Assembly: GCF_009753715.1 (NCBI RefSeq)
Contig: NZ_WQMS01000016.1
Span: 124,001-188,000, forward strand
Length of the DNA: 64,000 nt
Source: Sphingomonas horti
Lineage (GTDB): Bacteria; Pseudomonadota; Alphaproteobacteria; Sphingomonadales; Sphingomonadaceae
Reading direction: 5' to 3'
Shown: positions 20,132 through 30,057 of the stretch, piece by piece
Layout: each line of letters begins with the position of its first letter
Numbering within the stretch: the first letter of the stretch is position 1
Position numbers and translations under genes: made by a program
The notes under the pieces: generated by a model
Database searches by the model: none
What the model saw: only the letters and a program-made list of their open reading frames with translations
Told to the model about the DNA's origin: nothing

Positions 20132-20169
20132 TCGAGCGTAGTCGAGAAGCGTATCTCGACTACGCTCGA
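20132..20169. repeat. Inverted repeat between thiolase and SDR genes
   Basis: TCGAGCGTAGTCGAGA (20132-20147) and its exact reverse complement (20154-20169) flank a 6-nt loop. It lies in the 94-bp gap of the thiolase-SDR pair. A near-identical single arm recurs at 48644-48661. Confidence 0.85.
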
Positions 20170-20199
20170 TACGAACGGTCTCTCTTGTCGGTTGAACCC

Positions 20200-21372
<1,173 letters not shown>

Positions 21373-21465
21373 CCCAGAACTCCCATTGTCCGTGTGCGCC
21401 GATGCATCGCGCATCGCCGCATCCCGGGCAAGCGGGAATTTACGTTTACGTTAGGGAGAGGCCCA

Positions 21466-21855
21466 TCACTGGATCGTGGGCAGCGCCTTGCGGCAATCAT
21501 CGGCGCATTCGCGGCACATGGTCGCGCACAGCTTGCAATGATCGTGGTCATGCTTGTCGCATTCCTCAGCGCAGAACTCGCAGGCGCGGATGCAGGTCTC
21601 CACCTGCGCGCGGAGCATCGCGATGTTCTGCCCGGCGCGACGGACCGCCATTCGCGACGTCGCTGCGCAGATATCAGCGCAGTCCAGGCAGGTGCGGATG
21701 CACTGCGTCATGTCCATGTCTTCGGCGATGCATGCATCCGCGCACGAGGTGCAGAACAGGGTACAGAGCATCGCATGCCGGGCGGCAGTGGCGAGCTCCG
21801 CATTGACGTTGCCGGCGACGTCCGGGTGAAGCGCGATCATTTTCTCAAGCGACAT
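21466..21855 (-). CDS. Four-helix-bundle copper-storage-like protein (Csp/DUF326)
   Basis: A 129-residue protein with 17 cysteines arranged mostly as Cys-x3-Cys and Cys-x2-Cys along predicted helices (MLCTLFCTSCADAC, CIRTCLDCADIC, CIRACEFCAEEC, CKLCATMCRECADDC). This pattern fits Csp copper-storage proteins, whose cysteines line the core of a four-helix bundle and hold many Cu(I) ions. No signal peptide is visible, so it resembles cytosolic Csp3. GAGGAGG lies about 6 nt before the ATG. It is divergent from the nitroreductase gene, with no metal regulator adjacent. Confidence 0.87.
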   Translation of the reverse strand: MSLEKMIALHPDVAGNVNAELATAARHAMLCTLFCTSCADACIAEDMDMTQCIRTCLDCADICAATSRMAVRRAGQNIAMLRAQVETCIRACEFCAEECDKHDHDHCKLCATMCRECADDCRKALPTIQ

Positions 21856-21937
21856 TGCGATCCTCCTCGCTCATCCAACGATCCAGGCCGGATCGAGTTG
21901 ATTGGCAAGGCGGAACGAGCGCCCTTATGACAAGGGC

Positions 21938-22606
21938 ATGACTGTCGCCGAAGCCGTGCTCGCCCGCCGTTCCGTCCGCGGGTTCCTGGACAAGCCGGTC
22001 GATCCGGCGCTGATCCGGCGGCTGGTCGAGCTCGCCGCGCGGGCCCCGTCCGGCGGCAACCTGCAGTCCTGGCATATCGACGTGGTGGGGGGCGCCGCGC
22101 TGGCCGCATTCAAGCGCGAGATCGCCGCGAAGATCATGGCCGGGGAGCGCGAACAACCCGCCTACGACATCTATCCGCTGGAGCTCGACGATCCGTACCG
22201 CACCCGGCGGTTCGAGATCGGCGAGGCGATGTACGGCCATGTCGGCATTCCGCGCGAGGATCGGCCGGCGCGCCGCGCCTGGTTCGCGCGCAACTTTGCG
22301 TTCTTCGGGGCGCCGGTCGCCTTGTTCTGCACCGTCGGCCGCGGCATGGGCCCGCCGCAATGGTCCGACCTCGGCATGTATCTGCAGACGCTGATGCTGC
22401 TGATCGTCGACGCCGGCCTCGCTTGCTGCCCGCAGGAATGCTGGGCGATGTATCCCGAGACAGTGACGCGGTTCCTCCGAACCCCGCCGGAACGGATGCT
22501 CTTTTGTGGCATGGCGATCGGCTACGAGGACCCGGACGAGCCCGCCAACCGCCTGCGCAGCAGCCGTGCGCCGGTGCAGGAATGGGCGAGCTTCAGGTTC
22601 GACTAG
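21938..22606 (+). CDS. Nitroreductase-family protein
   Basis: A 222-residue FMN-dependent NAD(P)H oxidoreductase. The N-terminus MTVAEAVLARRSVRGF carries the RRSVR flavin-phosphate motif, APSGGNLQSWHID the family's PSxxNxQPW-like motif, and the C-terminal FCGMAIGYEDPDEPANRLRS is typical. The ATG at 21938 directly precedes the conserved start, so the longer in-frame reading is not needed. Its physiological substrate is unknown. It converges on and overlaps the ferredoxin reductase gene by 14 bp. Confidence 0.88.
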   Translation: MTVAEAVLARRSVRGFLDKPVDPALIRRLVELAARAPSGGNLQSWHIDVVGGAALAAFKREIAAKIMAGEREQPAYDIYPLELDDPYRTRRFEIGEAMYGHVGIPREDRPARRAWFARNFAFFGAPVALFCTVGRGMGPPQWSDLGMYLQTLMLLIVDAGLACCPQECWAMYPETVTRFLRTPPERMLFCGMAIGYEDPDEPANRLRSSRAPVQEWASFRFD

Positions 22607-23897
22607 CGGCGATCATCTCGTCGATGGAGACGAACTTCTCCCGTGGGCTGCCGTCGCGGGCGCGCGCGGCCTCGGCGGCCTCGATCTTCTGCCAGTCGCG
22701 GAAGGTGACGACGTCCGCGCCGCGGGCAGCGAGCAAGGCGTTCAATCCGTCCGGCCCCGCCTTGCCGCTGTCGTCGTTCGTGTCGGTCGCGATCAGCTCG
22801 ACGACCGCATAGCCGTCCGGCCGGTTGGTGCCGATAGTGCCGGTCGGCCCGCGACGCGCCCAGCCGACACAGTACAGGCCGGGCAGGATGCGGCCGTCGC
22901 TGTTGGCGAAGCGTCCGCGGCCATGTTCGTACGGCACGCCCTCGATCGGCGGAGTCTTGTAGCCGATGCAGCTGACCACCAGCGAGGCCGGCACGGCGTA
23001 GGTCTCTCCGGTCGGCACCGAGCGCAGCTCCGCGTCGAGCCTCGTGCGCGCGACGATCACCCGCTCCGCGCGCCCGGCCCGCCCTTCGATCGCGACCGGC
23101 ATCGCGAAGAAGTCGAAGTCGATCGTAACCGGCTTGCCGGTCGGGGGAGTCGCGGCGAAGTCGCGCAGATGACCGACCGACTTGCGCATGCCCGGCTCGA
23201 GCAAGGCGTCGTCGCCCGCGGCCGGAAAGTCGGAAAGGTCGACGCGCGGCTGCGCCCGTTCCAGATGCCCCAGCTCGCCCAGTTCCTTCGGTGTCATCGC
23301 GATCTGATGCGGCCCGCGCCGGCCGAGCAAAGTGATGCGGGCGATCCGCGACACCTGAAGCGCGTCGAGCGCGTGGGCGGTGATGTCCGACCCTTCGAAC
23401 TCCGCGCGCGTCTTGGAAAGAATGCGGGCGACGTCGAGCGCGACATTGCCGTTGCCGACAACCACCGCTCCCGGACCCAGAAGCGGCGGGTCGAGGTCGA
23501 CGAAATCGGGATGGCCATTGTACCAGCCGACGAACGCCGCCGATCCCACCACGCCAGCGAGGTCGCTGCCCGGGATGTCCAGTGGCCGGTCGTGCGGTGC
23601 GCCGGTCGCAAGCACGACCGCGTCGTACAGCGACTGCAACTCCGGGATCGAGACGTCCTGTCCCACCGTCACGTTGCCGACGAACCGCACATGCGGAGTC
23701 AGCGCGACCTGCTCGTAGCGTCGCGAGACGGCCTTGATCGACTGGTGGTCGGGCGCGACGCCGAAACGGATCAGGCCGTAAGGGACGGGCAGCCGGTCGA
23801 TCAGGTCGACGCACACGCCGTCACCGAACGCCTTCAACGTCGCTTCCGCCGTATAGAAACCCGCCGGACCCGACCCGATCACCGCGACGTGGCGCAT
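22593..23897 (-). CDS. Ferredoxin/adrenodoxin-type NADP+ reductase (FprA-like)
   Basis: A 434-residue FAD flavoprotein resembling adrenodoxin reductase and mycobacterial FprA, transferring electrons between NADPH and ferredoxins. VAVIGSGPAGFYTAEA is the FAD Rossmann motif at the N-terminus, VVVGNGNVALDVARIL the NADPH motif, and YCVGWARRGPTGTIGTN the conserved late segment. ATG 23897 with GGGAGAG upstream places the Rossmann motif immediately after the start. The partner ferredoxin is not in the window. Confidence 0.9.
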   Translation of the reverse strand: MRHVAVIGSGPAGFYTAEATLKAFGDGVCVDLIDRLPVPYGLIRFGVAPDHQSIKAVSRRYEQVALTPHVRFVGNVTVGQDVSIPELQSLYDAVVLATGAPHDRPLDIPGSDLAGVVGSAAFVGWYNGHPDFVDLDPPLLGPGAVVVGNGNVALDVARILSKTRAEFEGSDITAHALDALQVSRIARITLLGRRGPHQIAMTPKELGELGHLERAQPRVDLSDFPAAGDDALLEPGMRKSVGHLRDFAATPPTGKPVTIDFDFFAMPVAIEGRAGRAERVIVARTRLDAELRSVPTGETYAVPASLVVSCIGYKTPPIEGVPYEHGRGRFANSDGRILPGLYCVGWARRGPTGTIGTNRPDGYAVVELIATDTNDDSGKAGPDGLNALLAARGADVVTFRDWQKIEAAEAARARDGSPREKFVSIDEMIAASRT

Positions 23898-24031
23898 TCC
23901 GCTCTCCCGCCCTATGGCATCGGATGCTAACGGGACGGCAGGGGAGCGCAAGCCCGCTCGCGGTCGAACGAATCGGGGCGTTCGTCGCGAAGCCGGTCGG
24001 CGGCGTGGCGCGCGGTGATAGGGGGACGGCG

Positions 24032-24616
24032 GTGAGACCGTTGGAAGCGCTGGCCGTGCTGCTGGGCCTGATCAATATCTCGCTGATCGTCCGCCGCAGC
24101 GTCTGGAATTACCCGTTCGGGCTGGCGATGGTCGCGATCTACGCGTGGATCTTCGCGCAGCCTGACGTGCGCTTGTATAGCGATGTCGGGCTGCAGGCCT
24201 TTTTCTTCATCGTCCAGCTTTACGGCTGGTGGAACTGGTTGAAATCCGAAGCCCAAAGCGGCGAGGTCGAGGTGCTGCTGCTCTCCGCCGGCGGCCGCAT
24301 CGGCTGGATTGCGGCAATTACGGGGGCGACGCTGGTCTGGGGCGCCGTTATGCACCGCTACACGAGCGCCGCCCTGCCCTGGTGGGACGCGTTCATTGCG
24401 ATGACGAGCGTTTCGGCCCAGCTCCTGATGGCCCGGCGCTATCTGGAGAATTGGGTCTTGTGGATTGCTGTCGACGTGGTCGCGATCGGCGTCTATGCGG
24501 CCAAGGGTCTGATGCTGACCGCGATACTTTATACAATGTTCCTGATCCTGTCAGGCGTCGGACTGCTGAGCTGGCGCAAGGCGCTGCTGGCTGAACGCGG
24601 GGCGATGCCGGCATGA
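24032..24616 (+). CDS. pnuC: Nicotinamide riboside transporter PnuC
   Basis: A 194-residue inner-membrane protein with about seven hydrophobic segments. It carries the PnuC-type tryptophan cluster QLYGWWNW and the LENWVLWIAVDVVAIGVY segment, in which family members bind the riboside. The start chosen is GTG 24032 with GGGGA 5-6 nt upstream; the long N-terminal extension to 23924 is Gly/Arg-rich and unlike the family. The stop overlaps the start of the NadR-like kinase (ATGA). Facilitated uptake depends on intracellular phosphorylation, which the next gene can supply. Confidence 0.9.
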   Translation: MRPLEALAVLLGLINISLIVRRSVWNYPFGLAMVAIYAWIFAQPDVRLYSDVGLQAFFFIVQLYGWWNWLKSEAQSGEVEVLLLSAGGRIGWIAAITGATLVWGAVMHRYTSAALPWWDAFIAMTSVSAQLLMARRYLENWVLWIAVDVVAIGVYAAKGLMLTAILYTMFLILSGVGLLSWRKALLAERGAMPA

Positions 24617-25179
24617 CCCGCACCATCTGTCTGCATGGCCCGGAAAGCACCGGCAAGTCGACGCTGGGCCCGCGCATTGCGAAAGCGCTCGGCGGCCTTT
24701 ACGTGGCCGAGTTCGGCCGGACCTGGTCCGAAGCCAAGGGCATCGGCTTCACCATGACCGACCTGATCGCGATCGCGAAAGGCCATATGGCGGCGACCCG
24801 CGAGGCGCTGAATCGGCGCCCGCCCTGGCTGGTGCTCGACACGGATCCGCTGATGACCGCGGTCTGGGCGGACATGCTGTTCGGCGAGCGCGATCCCTGG
24901 TTCGATCGCTTCACCGACACGGCCGATTTCTACCTGATGTTCGACATCGACCTGCCCTGGGTCGCGGACGGCACGCGGATGTTTGGCAGCGAAGAGCTGC
25001 GCAGGAAATTCTTCGACCTGTCGCGCGCGGAGCTGGAGCGGCGCGGCCTGCCTTGGGCGCTGGTCGGCGGCCAGGGCAATGCGCGCTTCGACAATGCCAT
25101 GAAGGCGATCGGGGAAGCCGCCGAGCGCGGCTGCTTCCCCGACGATGTCCGGCGCGCGACCCGTCGCGACGTAGGCTAG
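24613..25179 (+). CDS. NadR-like nicotinamide riboside kinase (AAA-type P-loop)
   Basis: A 188-residue P-loop kinase equivalent to the C-terminal ribosylnicotinamide-kinase domain of NadR, without the NMN adenylyltransferase or HTH domains. The Walker A motif GPESTGKST is at residues 9-17. EFGRTWSE and LVLDTDPLMTAVWADMLFG are the usual NadR kinase segments. It would phosphorylate nicotinamide riboside to NMN, trapping what PnuC imports. It is translationally coupled to pnuC and converges on the CsgG-like gene by 4 bp. Confidence 0.9.
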   Translation: MTRTICLHGPESTGKSTLGPRIAKALGGLYVAEFGRTWSEAKGIGFTMTDLIAIAKGHMAATREALNRRPPWLVLDTDPLMTAVWADMLFGERDPWFDRFTDTADFYLMFDIDLPWVADGTRMFGSEELRRKFFDLSRAELERRGLPWALVGGQGNARFDNAMKAIGEAAERGCFPDDVRRATRRDVG

Positions 25180-25985
25180 CGGGCCTGGGGCGCCGCCGCC
25201 GCCGCATTCTCCGGCAGGCCGCCCAGCTGCGTCACCAGCTTGGTATAGGCGTCGAGATAGGCGAGCACGATCACCTGCCCGATCTCGGTATTCTGGTAGC
25301 CGCCCCCGCCGGCCGCGGCGAAACCGCCCCACCAGCCGGCGCCGCCGCCGCCCGCGAAGCTGACGTCCGACTTGCGGGCATAGCCTTGGGTCAGTGCTTC
25401 TTCCTCGGTGGTACGGGCATTGACGATCGAAAGCGTCACGTTCGCTTCCGATTTCTTGACCGAAATGCCGCCGAGGATCGAGCCGAAGGTCGAGCGGCCG
25501 AGGAAGCCGCCGAGCGCGCCGCCGAGCCCGCCGCCCCCCGAATTCTTGTTCGAGCTGACGATGTCCGGCTGCAGATAATAGTCGGCGGTCTTCACCTGGC
25601 CGCGGCCCAGGTTCGAGCCGGCCTGCAGCTCGCCCGAATCGGCCATGGCGCGCTCAAAATTGCGGCTCGCCATCGCGCGGCCGCGATTGACGATGGTGAA
25701 GCAGCCAGACTGCTGGACGAACACCTTCAGAATCGCTTCCGGGCTGCCCAGGTTCAGCTCACGCCACCATTGATTGTCCGGCTCGACGATGGCGACGGTG
25801 CCGAGCTTGCGGCTGCAGACCGGGATCTGGCGCTCGCCCCGTTCCTGGTCGCGGCGCCCGGACGAGGCGCCCTTCGTGGTGCCGTCCTTGTAGGTTCTGC
25901 CCGAAGATGAGGTCGCCGTCTGGGCGGCGGCCGGCGTGGTCGCGAGAATGGTCGCGGCCGCGAAAATCGAAATCAGGTTGCGCAC
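25176..25985 (-). CDS. CsgG/HfaB-family secreted protein
   Basis: A 269-residue exported protein with a signal peptide (MRNLISIFAAATILATTPAAAQ). It contains the CsgG-like core: AIVEP, LNLGSPEAILKVFVQQSGCFTIVNRG, ADYYLQPDIV, and a C-terminal VIVLAYLDAYTKLVTQLGG. Gly-rich segments (GGGGLGGALGGFLG and a second near residue 215) interrupt it. CsgG relatives form outer-membrane secretion pores or assist adhesin assembly (HfaB in Caulobacter holdfast), but no curli or holdfast genes are nearby and no lipobox Cys is at the cleavage site. The role is uncertain. Confidence 0.82.
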   Translation of the reverse strand: MRNLISIFAAATILATTPAAAQTATSSSGRTYKDGTTKGASSGRRDQERGERQIPVCSRKLGTVAIVEPDNQWWRELNLGSPEAILKVFVQQSGCFTIVNRGRAMASRNFERAMADSGELQAGSNLGRGQVKTADYYLQPDIVSSNKNSGGGGLGGALGGFLGRSTFGSILGGISVKKSEANVTLSIVNARTTEEEALTQGYARKSDVSFAGGGGAGWWGGFAAAGGGGYQNTEIGQVIVLAYLDAYTKLVTQLGGLPENAAAAAPQAR

Positions 25986-26134
25986 TTCAAAGTCTCCCTA
26001 AACCCAGGCGCTTGGTCCGAATCCGGATGCGCCCTAGCGCGGCCGAAGCCACGGGCGTGTGACCCCAGTCACAGGTTTTGCGATGTGCGACCCCTTTTGT
26101 TCGACGATACTGCAGAAGCGGCTGGATTGCGACG

Positions 26135-26863
26135 CTATTCTGGCTCGACCTCGGCCAGTTCGAGGAAGCGTAGCGCATTGGCCGTAGCGGCGCCCCCGGC
26201 CGTGTTGTCGAACACCACCCAAACCTCCGGCGCCGCTCCGCGCACGCGTTCCGCCCACAGCCGGAGCGCGTCCTCGTCATAGGCAGACCAGTAAACGCGC
26301 GGCGAGCCATGCAGCCGGAAATAAGCCAGGCCGTGCCAGCCGCCGGGCATACTCGCGTCCGCCAACGAGCCGGGATCGGCCGCAACCCGGGCGACGCGGT
26401 GCTTCGCGAGCAGAGCGTCGGCGGCGGGCGTGAACCAGCTCGGGTGCCGCGGTTCGCAAACGAGTGCGCCGGTCAGGGCGTTGCCGGCATCGGCGAAGAA
26501 GGCCGCCGCCAGGCCGGCGTCGAACGCCAGGCTTGGCGGAAGCTGCACGAGGGTGGGGCCGCGTTTTCCATCCAGCGCCGCGATCTCCGCCGCGAAGGCC
26601 GCGAGCAGATCGCCGCAGCCGGCGAGGCGGCGGACGTGCGTGATCGCCTTCGGGAGCTTGACCGCGAAGCGAAAGCCCGCAGGCACGCTGTCGGCCCAGC
26701 GCGCGTACGTCGACGGCCGGTGCGGCCGGTGGAAGCTGGAGTTGATTTCCGTCGCGCTCAGCCGCGCAGCATAGCGCTGCAATGCGCTGCCCTCGCGCGG
26801 GAAACCATCGGCGGCAGCGCGCGGGATCGTCCAGCCCGCAGTCCCGATGCGCCACGCCGTCAT
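26135..26863 (-). CDS. DUF72 domain-containing protein (YecE-like)
   Basis: A 242-residue TIM-barrel-like protein of the DUF72 family. RIGTAGWTIPR at the N-terminus, EINSSFHRPHRPSTYARWADSVPAGFRFAVKLPKAITH, LVQLPPSLAFD, CEPRHPSWF and the final VWVVFDNTAGGAATANAL are all family hallmarks. Biochemical function is not established. ATG 26863 lies 60 bp from the divergent lepA start; the in-frame extension to 27160 would run inside lepA and is rejected. Confidence 0.92.
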   Translation of the reverse strand: MTAWRIGTAGWTIPRAAADGFPREGSALQRYAARLSATEINSSFHRPHRPSTYARWADSVPAGFRFAVKLPKAITHVRRLAGCGDLLAAFAAEIAALDGKRGPTLVQLPPSLAFDAGLAAAFFADAGNALTGALVCEPRHPSWFTPAADALLAKHRVARVAADPGSLADASMPGGWHGLAYFRLHGSPRVYWSAYDEDALRLWAERVRGAAPEVWVVFDNTAGGAATANALRFLELAEVEPE

Positions 26864-26923
26864 GTCCGAATGACGCGCGGCATGCTTCCCCCGTTCCCCG
26901 CCCCCTGCTAACGGCCCCGCGAC

Positions 26924-28732
26924 ATGACCGACCTTTCCCGCATCCGTAACTTCAGCATCATCGCGCATATCGACCATGGCAAGTCGACTCTGGCCGACCG
27001 CCTGATCCAGCGGACCGGCGGCCTGTCCGACCGTGAAATGTCCGCGCAAGTCCTCGACAATATGGACATCGAAAAGGAACGGGGCATCACGATCAAGGCG
27101 CAGACCGTGCGCCTGGACTGGAACGGCTATGTCCTGAATCTGATGGACACGCCGGGCCATGTCGACTTCGCCTATGAAGTGAGCCGCTCGCTCGCCGCTT
27201 GCGAAGGCGCCCTACTGGTTGTTGATGCCGCCCAGGGCGTGGAGGCGCAGACGCTGGCCAATGTCTATCAGTCGATCGAGCACGACCATGAGATCGTGCC
27301 CGTCATCAACAAGATCGACCTTCCCGCCGCCGAGCCCGAAAAGGTGCGCGCCGAGATCGAGGAGATCATCGGCCTTGACGCGAGCAACGCGGTGCTGGCG
27401 AGCGCCAAGTCCGGCATCGGCATCGACGAAGTGCTGGACGCGATCGTCGCCCGGATTCCCCCGCCCAAGGGCGACGCCGGCGCGCCGCTCAAGGCGATGC
27501 TGGTCGACAGCTGGTACGACCCGTATCTGGGCGTCGTGATCCTGGTGCGCGTGATCGACGGCACGTTGAAGAAGGGCCAGCAGATCAAGTTCATGCAGGC
27601 CGGCACCCAGCATCTGGTCGACCGGGTTGGCGTGTTCCGCCCCAAGATCGAGCACCTGCCGGAGCTCGGCCCCGGCGAGATCGGCTTCATCACCGCCCAG
27701 ATCAAGGACGTGGCGCAGGCCCGGGTCGGCGATACGCTGACCGACGCCCGCCGCCCCGCCGATGCCCCGCTGCCCGGCTTCAAGGAAGTGCAGCCGGTCG
27801 TGTTCTGCGGCCTGTTCCCGGTCGACGCCAATGATTTCGAGAAGCTCAGGGAATCGATTTCAAAGCTGCGCCTGAACGACGCCAGCTTCAGCTTCGAGAT
27901 GGAGACGAGTGCCGCGCTGGGCTTCGGCTTTCGCTGCGGCTTCCTGGGGCTGCTCCACCTGGAAATCATCCAGGAGCGGCTGACCCGCGAATACGACCTG
28001 GACCTGATCACGACCGCCCCCAGCGTCGTCTATCGGCTCAACCTGACTCGCAGTGCCGGCGAAGCGGAGGCGCGCACGATCGAGCTCCACAACCCCGCCG
28101 ACATGCCGGACCCGAACAAGATCGATACGATCGAGGAGCCGTGGATCGAGGCGACCATCTATGTGCCCGACGAATATCTGGGCGCGATCCTGAAGCTGTG
28201 CCAGGACCGGCGCGGCATCCAGAAGAACCTCACTTACGTCGGCGGCCGTGCGCAGCTGACCTACGAGCTGCCGCTGAACGAAGTGGTGTTCGATTTCTAC
28301 GACCGACTGAAATCGATCAGCCGCGGCTATGCGAGCTTCGACTATCACCAGATCGGCTATCGCGAGGGCGACCTGGTCAAGATGTCGATCCTGGTGAACA
28401 ACGAGCCGGTCGACGCGCTGAGCATGATCGTCCACCGTGGCACCGCCGAGACGCGCGGCCGCGGCATGTGCGAACGGCTGAAGGACCTGATCCCGAGACA
28501 CCTGTTCAAAATCCCGATCCAGGCCGCGATCGGCGGCAAGGTAATCGCCCGCGAGACGATCGCCGCGCTGAGGAAGGACGTGACGGCCAAATGCTATGGC
28601 GGCGACATCACGCGGAAGCGCAAGCTGCTGGAGAAGCAGAAAGAGGGCAAGAAGCGGATGCGGGAATATGGGTCCGTGCAGATTCCGCAGGAGGCGTTCA
28701 TCGCGGCCCTGCGGATGGGGGATGAAAGCTAG
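26924..28732 (+). CDS. lepA: Elongation factor 4 (back-translocase GTPase)
   Basis: A 602-residue translational GTPase. G1 is AHIDHGKST near the N-terminus, G2 RGITI, G3 DTPGHVDF and G4 NKIDLP. The LepA-specific C-terminal domain is present with [24 protein letters not shown]. It rescues or slows ribosomes stalled by stress on the elongation cycle. Start and length match the family exactly. It is monocistronic and followed by a strong intrinsic terminator. Confidence 0.97.
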   Translation: MTDLSRIRNFSIIAHIDHGKSTLADRLIQRTGGLSDREMSAQVLDNMDIEKERGITIKAQTVRLDWNGYVLNLMDTPGHVDFAYEVSRSLAACEGALLVVDAAQGVEAQTLANVYQSIEHDHEIVPVINKIDLPAAEPEKVRAEIEEIIGLDASNAVLASAKSGIGIDEVLDAIVARIPPPKGDAGAPLKAMLVDSWYDPYLGVVILVRVIDGTLKKGQQIKFMQAGTQHLVDRVGVFRPKIEHLPELGPGEIGFITAQIKDVAQARVGDTLTDARRPADAPLPGFKEVQPVVFCGLFPVDANDFEKLRESISKLRLNDASFSFEMETSAALGFGFRCGFLGLLHLEIIQERLTREYDLDLITTAPSVVYRLNLTRSAGEAEARTIELHNPADMPDPNKIDTIEEPWIEATIYVPDEYLGAILKLCQDRRGIQKNLTYVGGRAQLTYELPLNEVVFDFYDRLKSISRGYASFDYHQIGYREGDLVKMSILVNNEPVDALSMIVHRGTAETRGRGMCERLKDLIPRHLFKIPIQAAIGGKVIARETIAALRKDVTAKCYGGDITRKRKLLEKQKEGKKRMREYGSVQIPQEAFIAALRMGDES

Positions 28733-28814
28733 GCGCCAGCTTCACCGGTCCAAGCGGTCGCCCAGGCCCGGCTTGACCTTGGTCTTCGCGGCGTGGCGGG
28801 AATCGGAAAGCGAA

Positions 28815-28843
28815 AACGGCGCGGGAGCAATACCCGCGCCGTT
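28815..28843 (+). terminator. Intrinsic terminator downstream of lepA
   Basis: AACGGCGCGGG (28815-28825) and CCCGCGCCGTT (28833-28843) form an 11-bp perfect stem with a 7-nt loop, followed by TCC-TTC. Its placement between convergent lepA and the PEPxxWA gene suggests it serves both. Confidence 0.8.
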
Positions 28844-28883
28844 CCTTCACCCCCGTTGGCCCAGCGACCCGGGCGCTCTTTTA

Positions 28884-29591
28884 TCAGGCGTAGACGACCG
28901 TCGTCGACCGCTGGCGGCGGCGGGCGACGCCGCCCACCAGCCCGAAGCCGGCGATCATCATTGCCCAGGTGGCGGGCTCCGGCACCGCGGTCAGCACCTG
29001 GCTCTGGCTGGTCGCCGAATGGAACAGCTTCAGCGAGCCGCTCTGCGGGGTGCCCCAGGCGCCGCTGGTGATCCCGTCCAGATAGGTCATGGCGAGCGCG
29101 CGGGCGCCGTCGCTGTTGCCGCCGGACGAGCGGAAGGTGCCGGTCGCAAAGCCGTAGCTGCCGGTGTTCTCGTTGACGATCTCCCAGGTGGCGAGCTGGA
29201 TCGCGGCGGTCGCCTCCGTCTTGTTCGACGCGTGCGCGATCACCGCGTTTGCGTTGCCGATCAGCGTCAGCAGCCGCGTCTGCTTGGTCGCATCCGGGAT
29301 CAGCGCGCCGATCGGCAGCACGTCGAACGTCGCGGGAACCGTCAGCGTGTGGAAGATGTCGATGCAGTAGGTGAGGAAGCTGGCGGTATCGCCGCTCCCC
29401 TGCTCCGTGCCCGTCAGGTTCAGCCGGCCGATGCCGACGTTGAGGCTGAGATTGGTGGGCGTGTACTTGATGTTCCCGGTCAGCGAGCCGGGCGCGAAGC
29501 TGTAGCCGGTGATGGTGTAGGCGGCGGCCTGGGCGCCGCTCGGCACGGCGGCGGCAAGCACGGCCGCGGCAAGCAACGAACGCATCTTCAT
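28884..29591 (-). CDS. PEPxxWA-CTERM protein with putative Cys-Gln thioester motif
   Basis: A 235-residue secreted protein. The signal peptide is residues 1-22 (MKMRSLLAAAVLAAAVPSGA). The C-terminus has the exosortase-type sorting signal VPEPATWA (203-210), a hydrophobic helix, then GGVARRRQR. The middle contains YCIDIFHTL (Cys76) and AAIQLATWEI (Gln132). This resembles the two halves of TQxA/thioester domains, in which Cys and Gln side chains form an intramolecular thioester. ATG 29591 with GGGGAG upstream is chosen. It should be processed by an exosortase and anchored or released at the envelope. No exosortase is in the window. Confidence 0.87.
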   Translation of the reverse strand: MKMRSLLAAAVLAAAVPSGAQAAAYTITGYSFAPGSLTGNIKYTPTNLSLNVGIGRLNLTGTEQGSGDTASFLTYCIDIFHTLTVPATFDVLPIGALIPDATKQTRLLTLIGNANAVIAHASNKTEATAAIQLATWEIVNENTGSYGFATGTFRSSGGNSDGARALAMTYLDGITSGAWGTPQSGSLKLFHSATSQSQVLTAVPEPATWAMMIAGFGLVGGVARRRQRSTTVVYA

Positions 29592-29658
29592 AATCGCGAC
29601 TCCCCTATGCAACACGCCCCCTTGTGGCGCATGCGCAGGCCCAGCGCGGGAGAGGGTT

Positions 29659-30057
29659 ATGGTTAACGCTGTCTCAATCGGGGACTGTGTCGGGACGGGA
29701 CGGGCTGCGGCGTTCGACGTGGCCGCGGTGCGTGCGCTGCTGGTCGCGGCGGCGCGGGAGCGGCGCGCGGTCTCCTATTCGGAGATGCTGGCGGGCCTGG
29801 GCCACCGCTTCACCCGGCCGAAGATGCGGGCGCTCTGCGCGGTGCTGGGGCGGATCGACGAGGCCGGCGCGGGTGCCGGAGAGCCGGAGCTGGCAGTGTT
29901 GGTGGTGCGCGAATCGGACGGGCTGCCCGGCCAGGGTTGGTGGGTGGCGCGGGCCGATCCGCTCGGCCATGAAGGCGACTGGACCGGGCCGCAGGCACGC
30001 GCGCTGGTCCGCGAGCTGCAGGGACAGGCCTTCGATTATTGGGAGGAGCGCGGATGA
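29659..30057 (+). CDS. Conserved hypothetical protein, 132 aa
   Basis: A soluble protein with the conserved-looking block AVSYSEMLAGLGHRFTRPKMRALCAVLGRI followed by GEPELAVLVVRESDGLPGQGWWV. The layout (SYSE-x-LG, then R-AL-x-VLG, then a short beta segment ending GQGWW) is loosely reminiscent of the winged-helix DNA-binding part of alkyltransferase-like proteins. The PCHR active site is absent and the resemblance is weak. The stop overlaps the following SDR start (ATGA), so the two are co-expressed. ATG 29659 is preceded by GAGAGGGTT. The function is unknown. Confidence 0.7.
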   Translation: MVNAVSIGDCVGTGRAAAFDVAAVRALLVAAARERRAVSYSEMLAGLGHRFTRPKMRALCAVLGRIDEAGAGAGEPELAVLVVRESDGLPGQGWWVARADPLGHEGDWTGPQARALVRELQGQAFDYWEERG

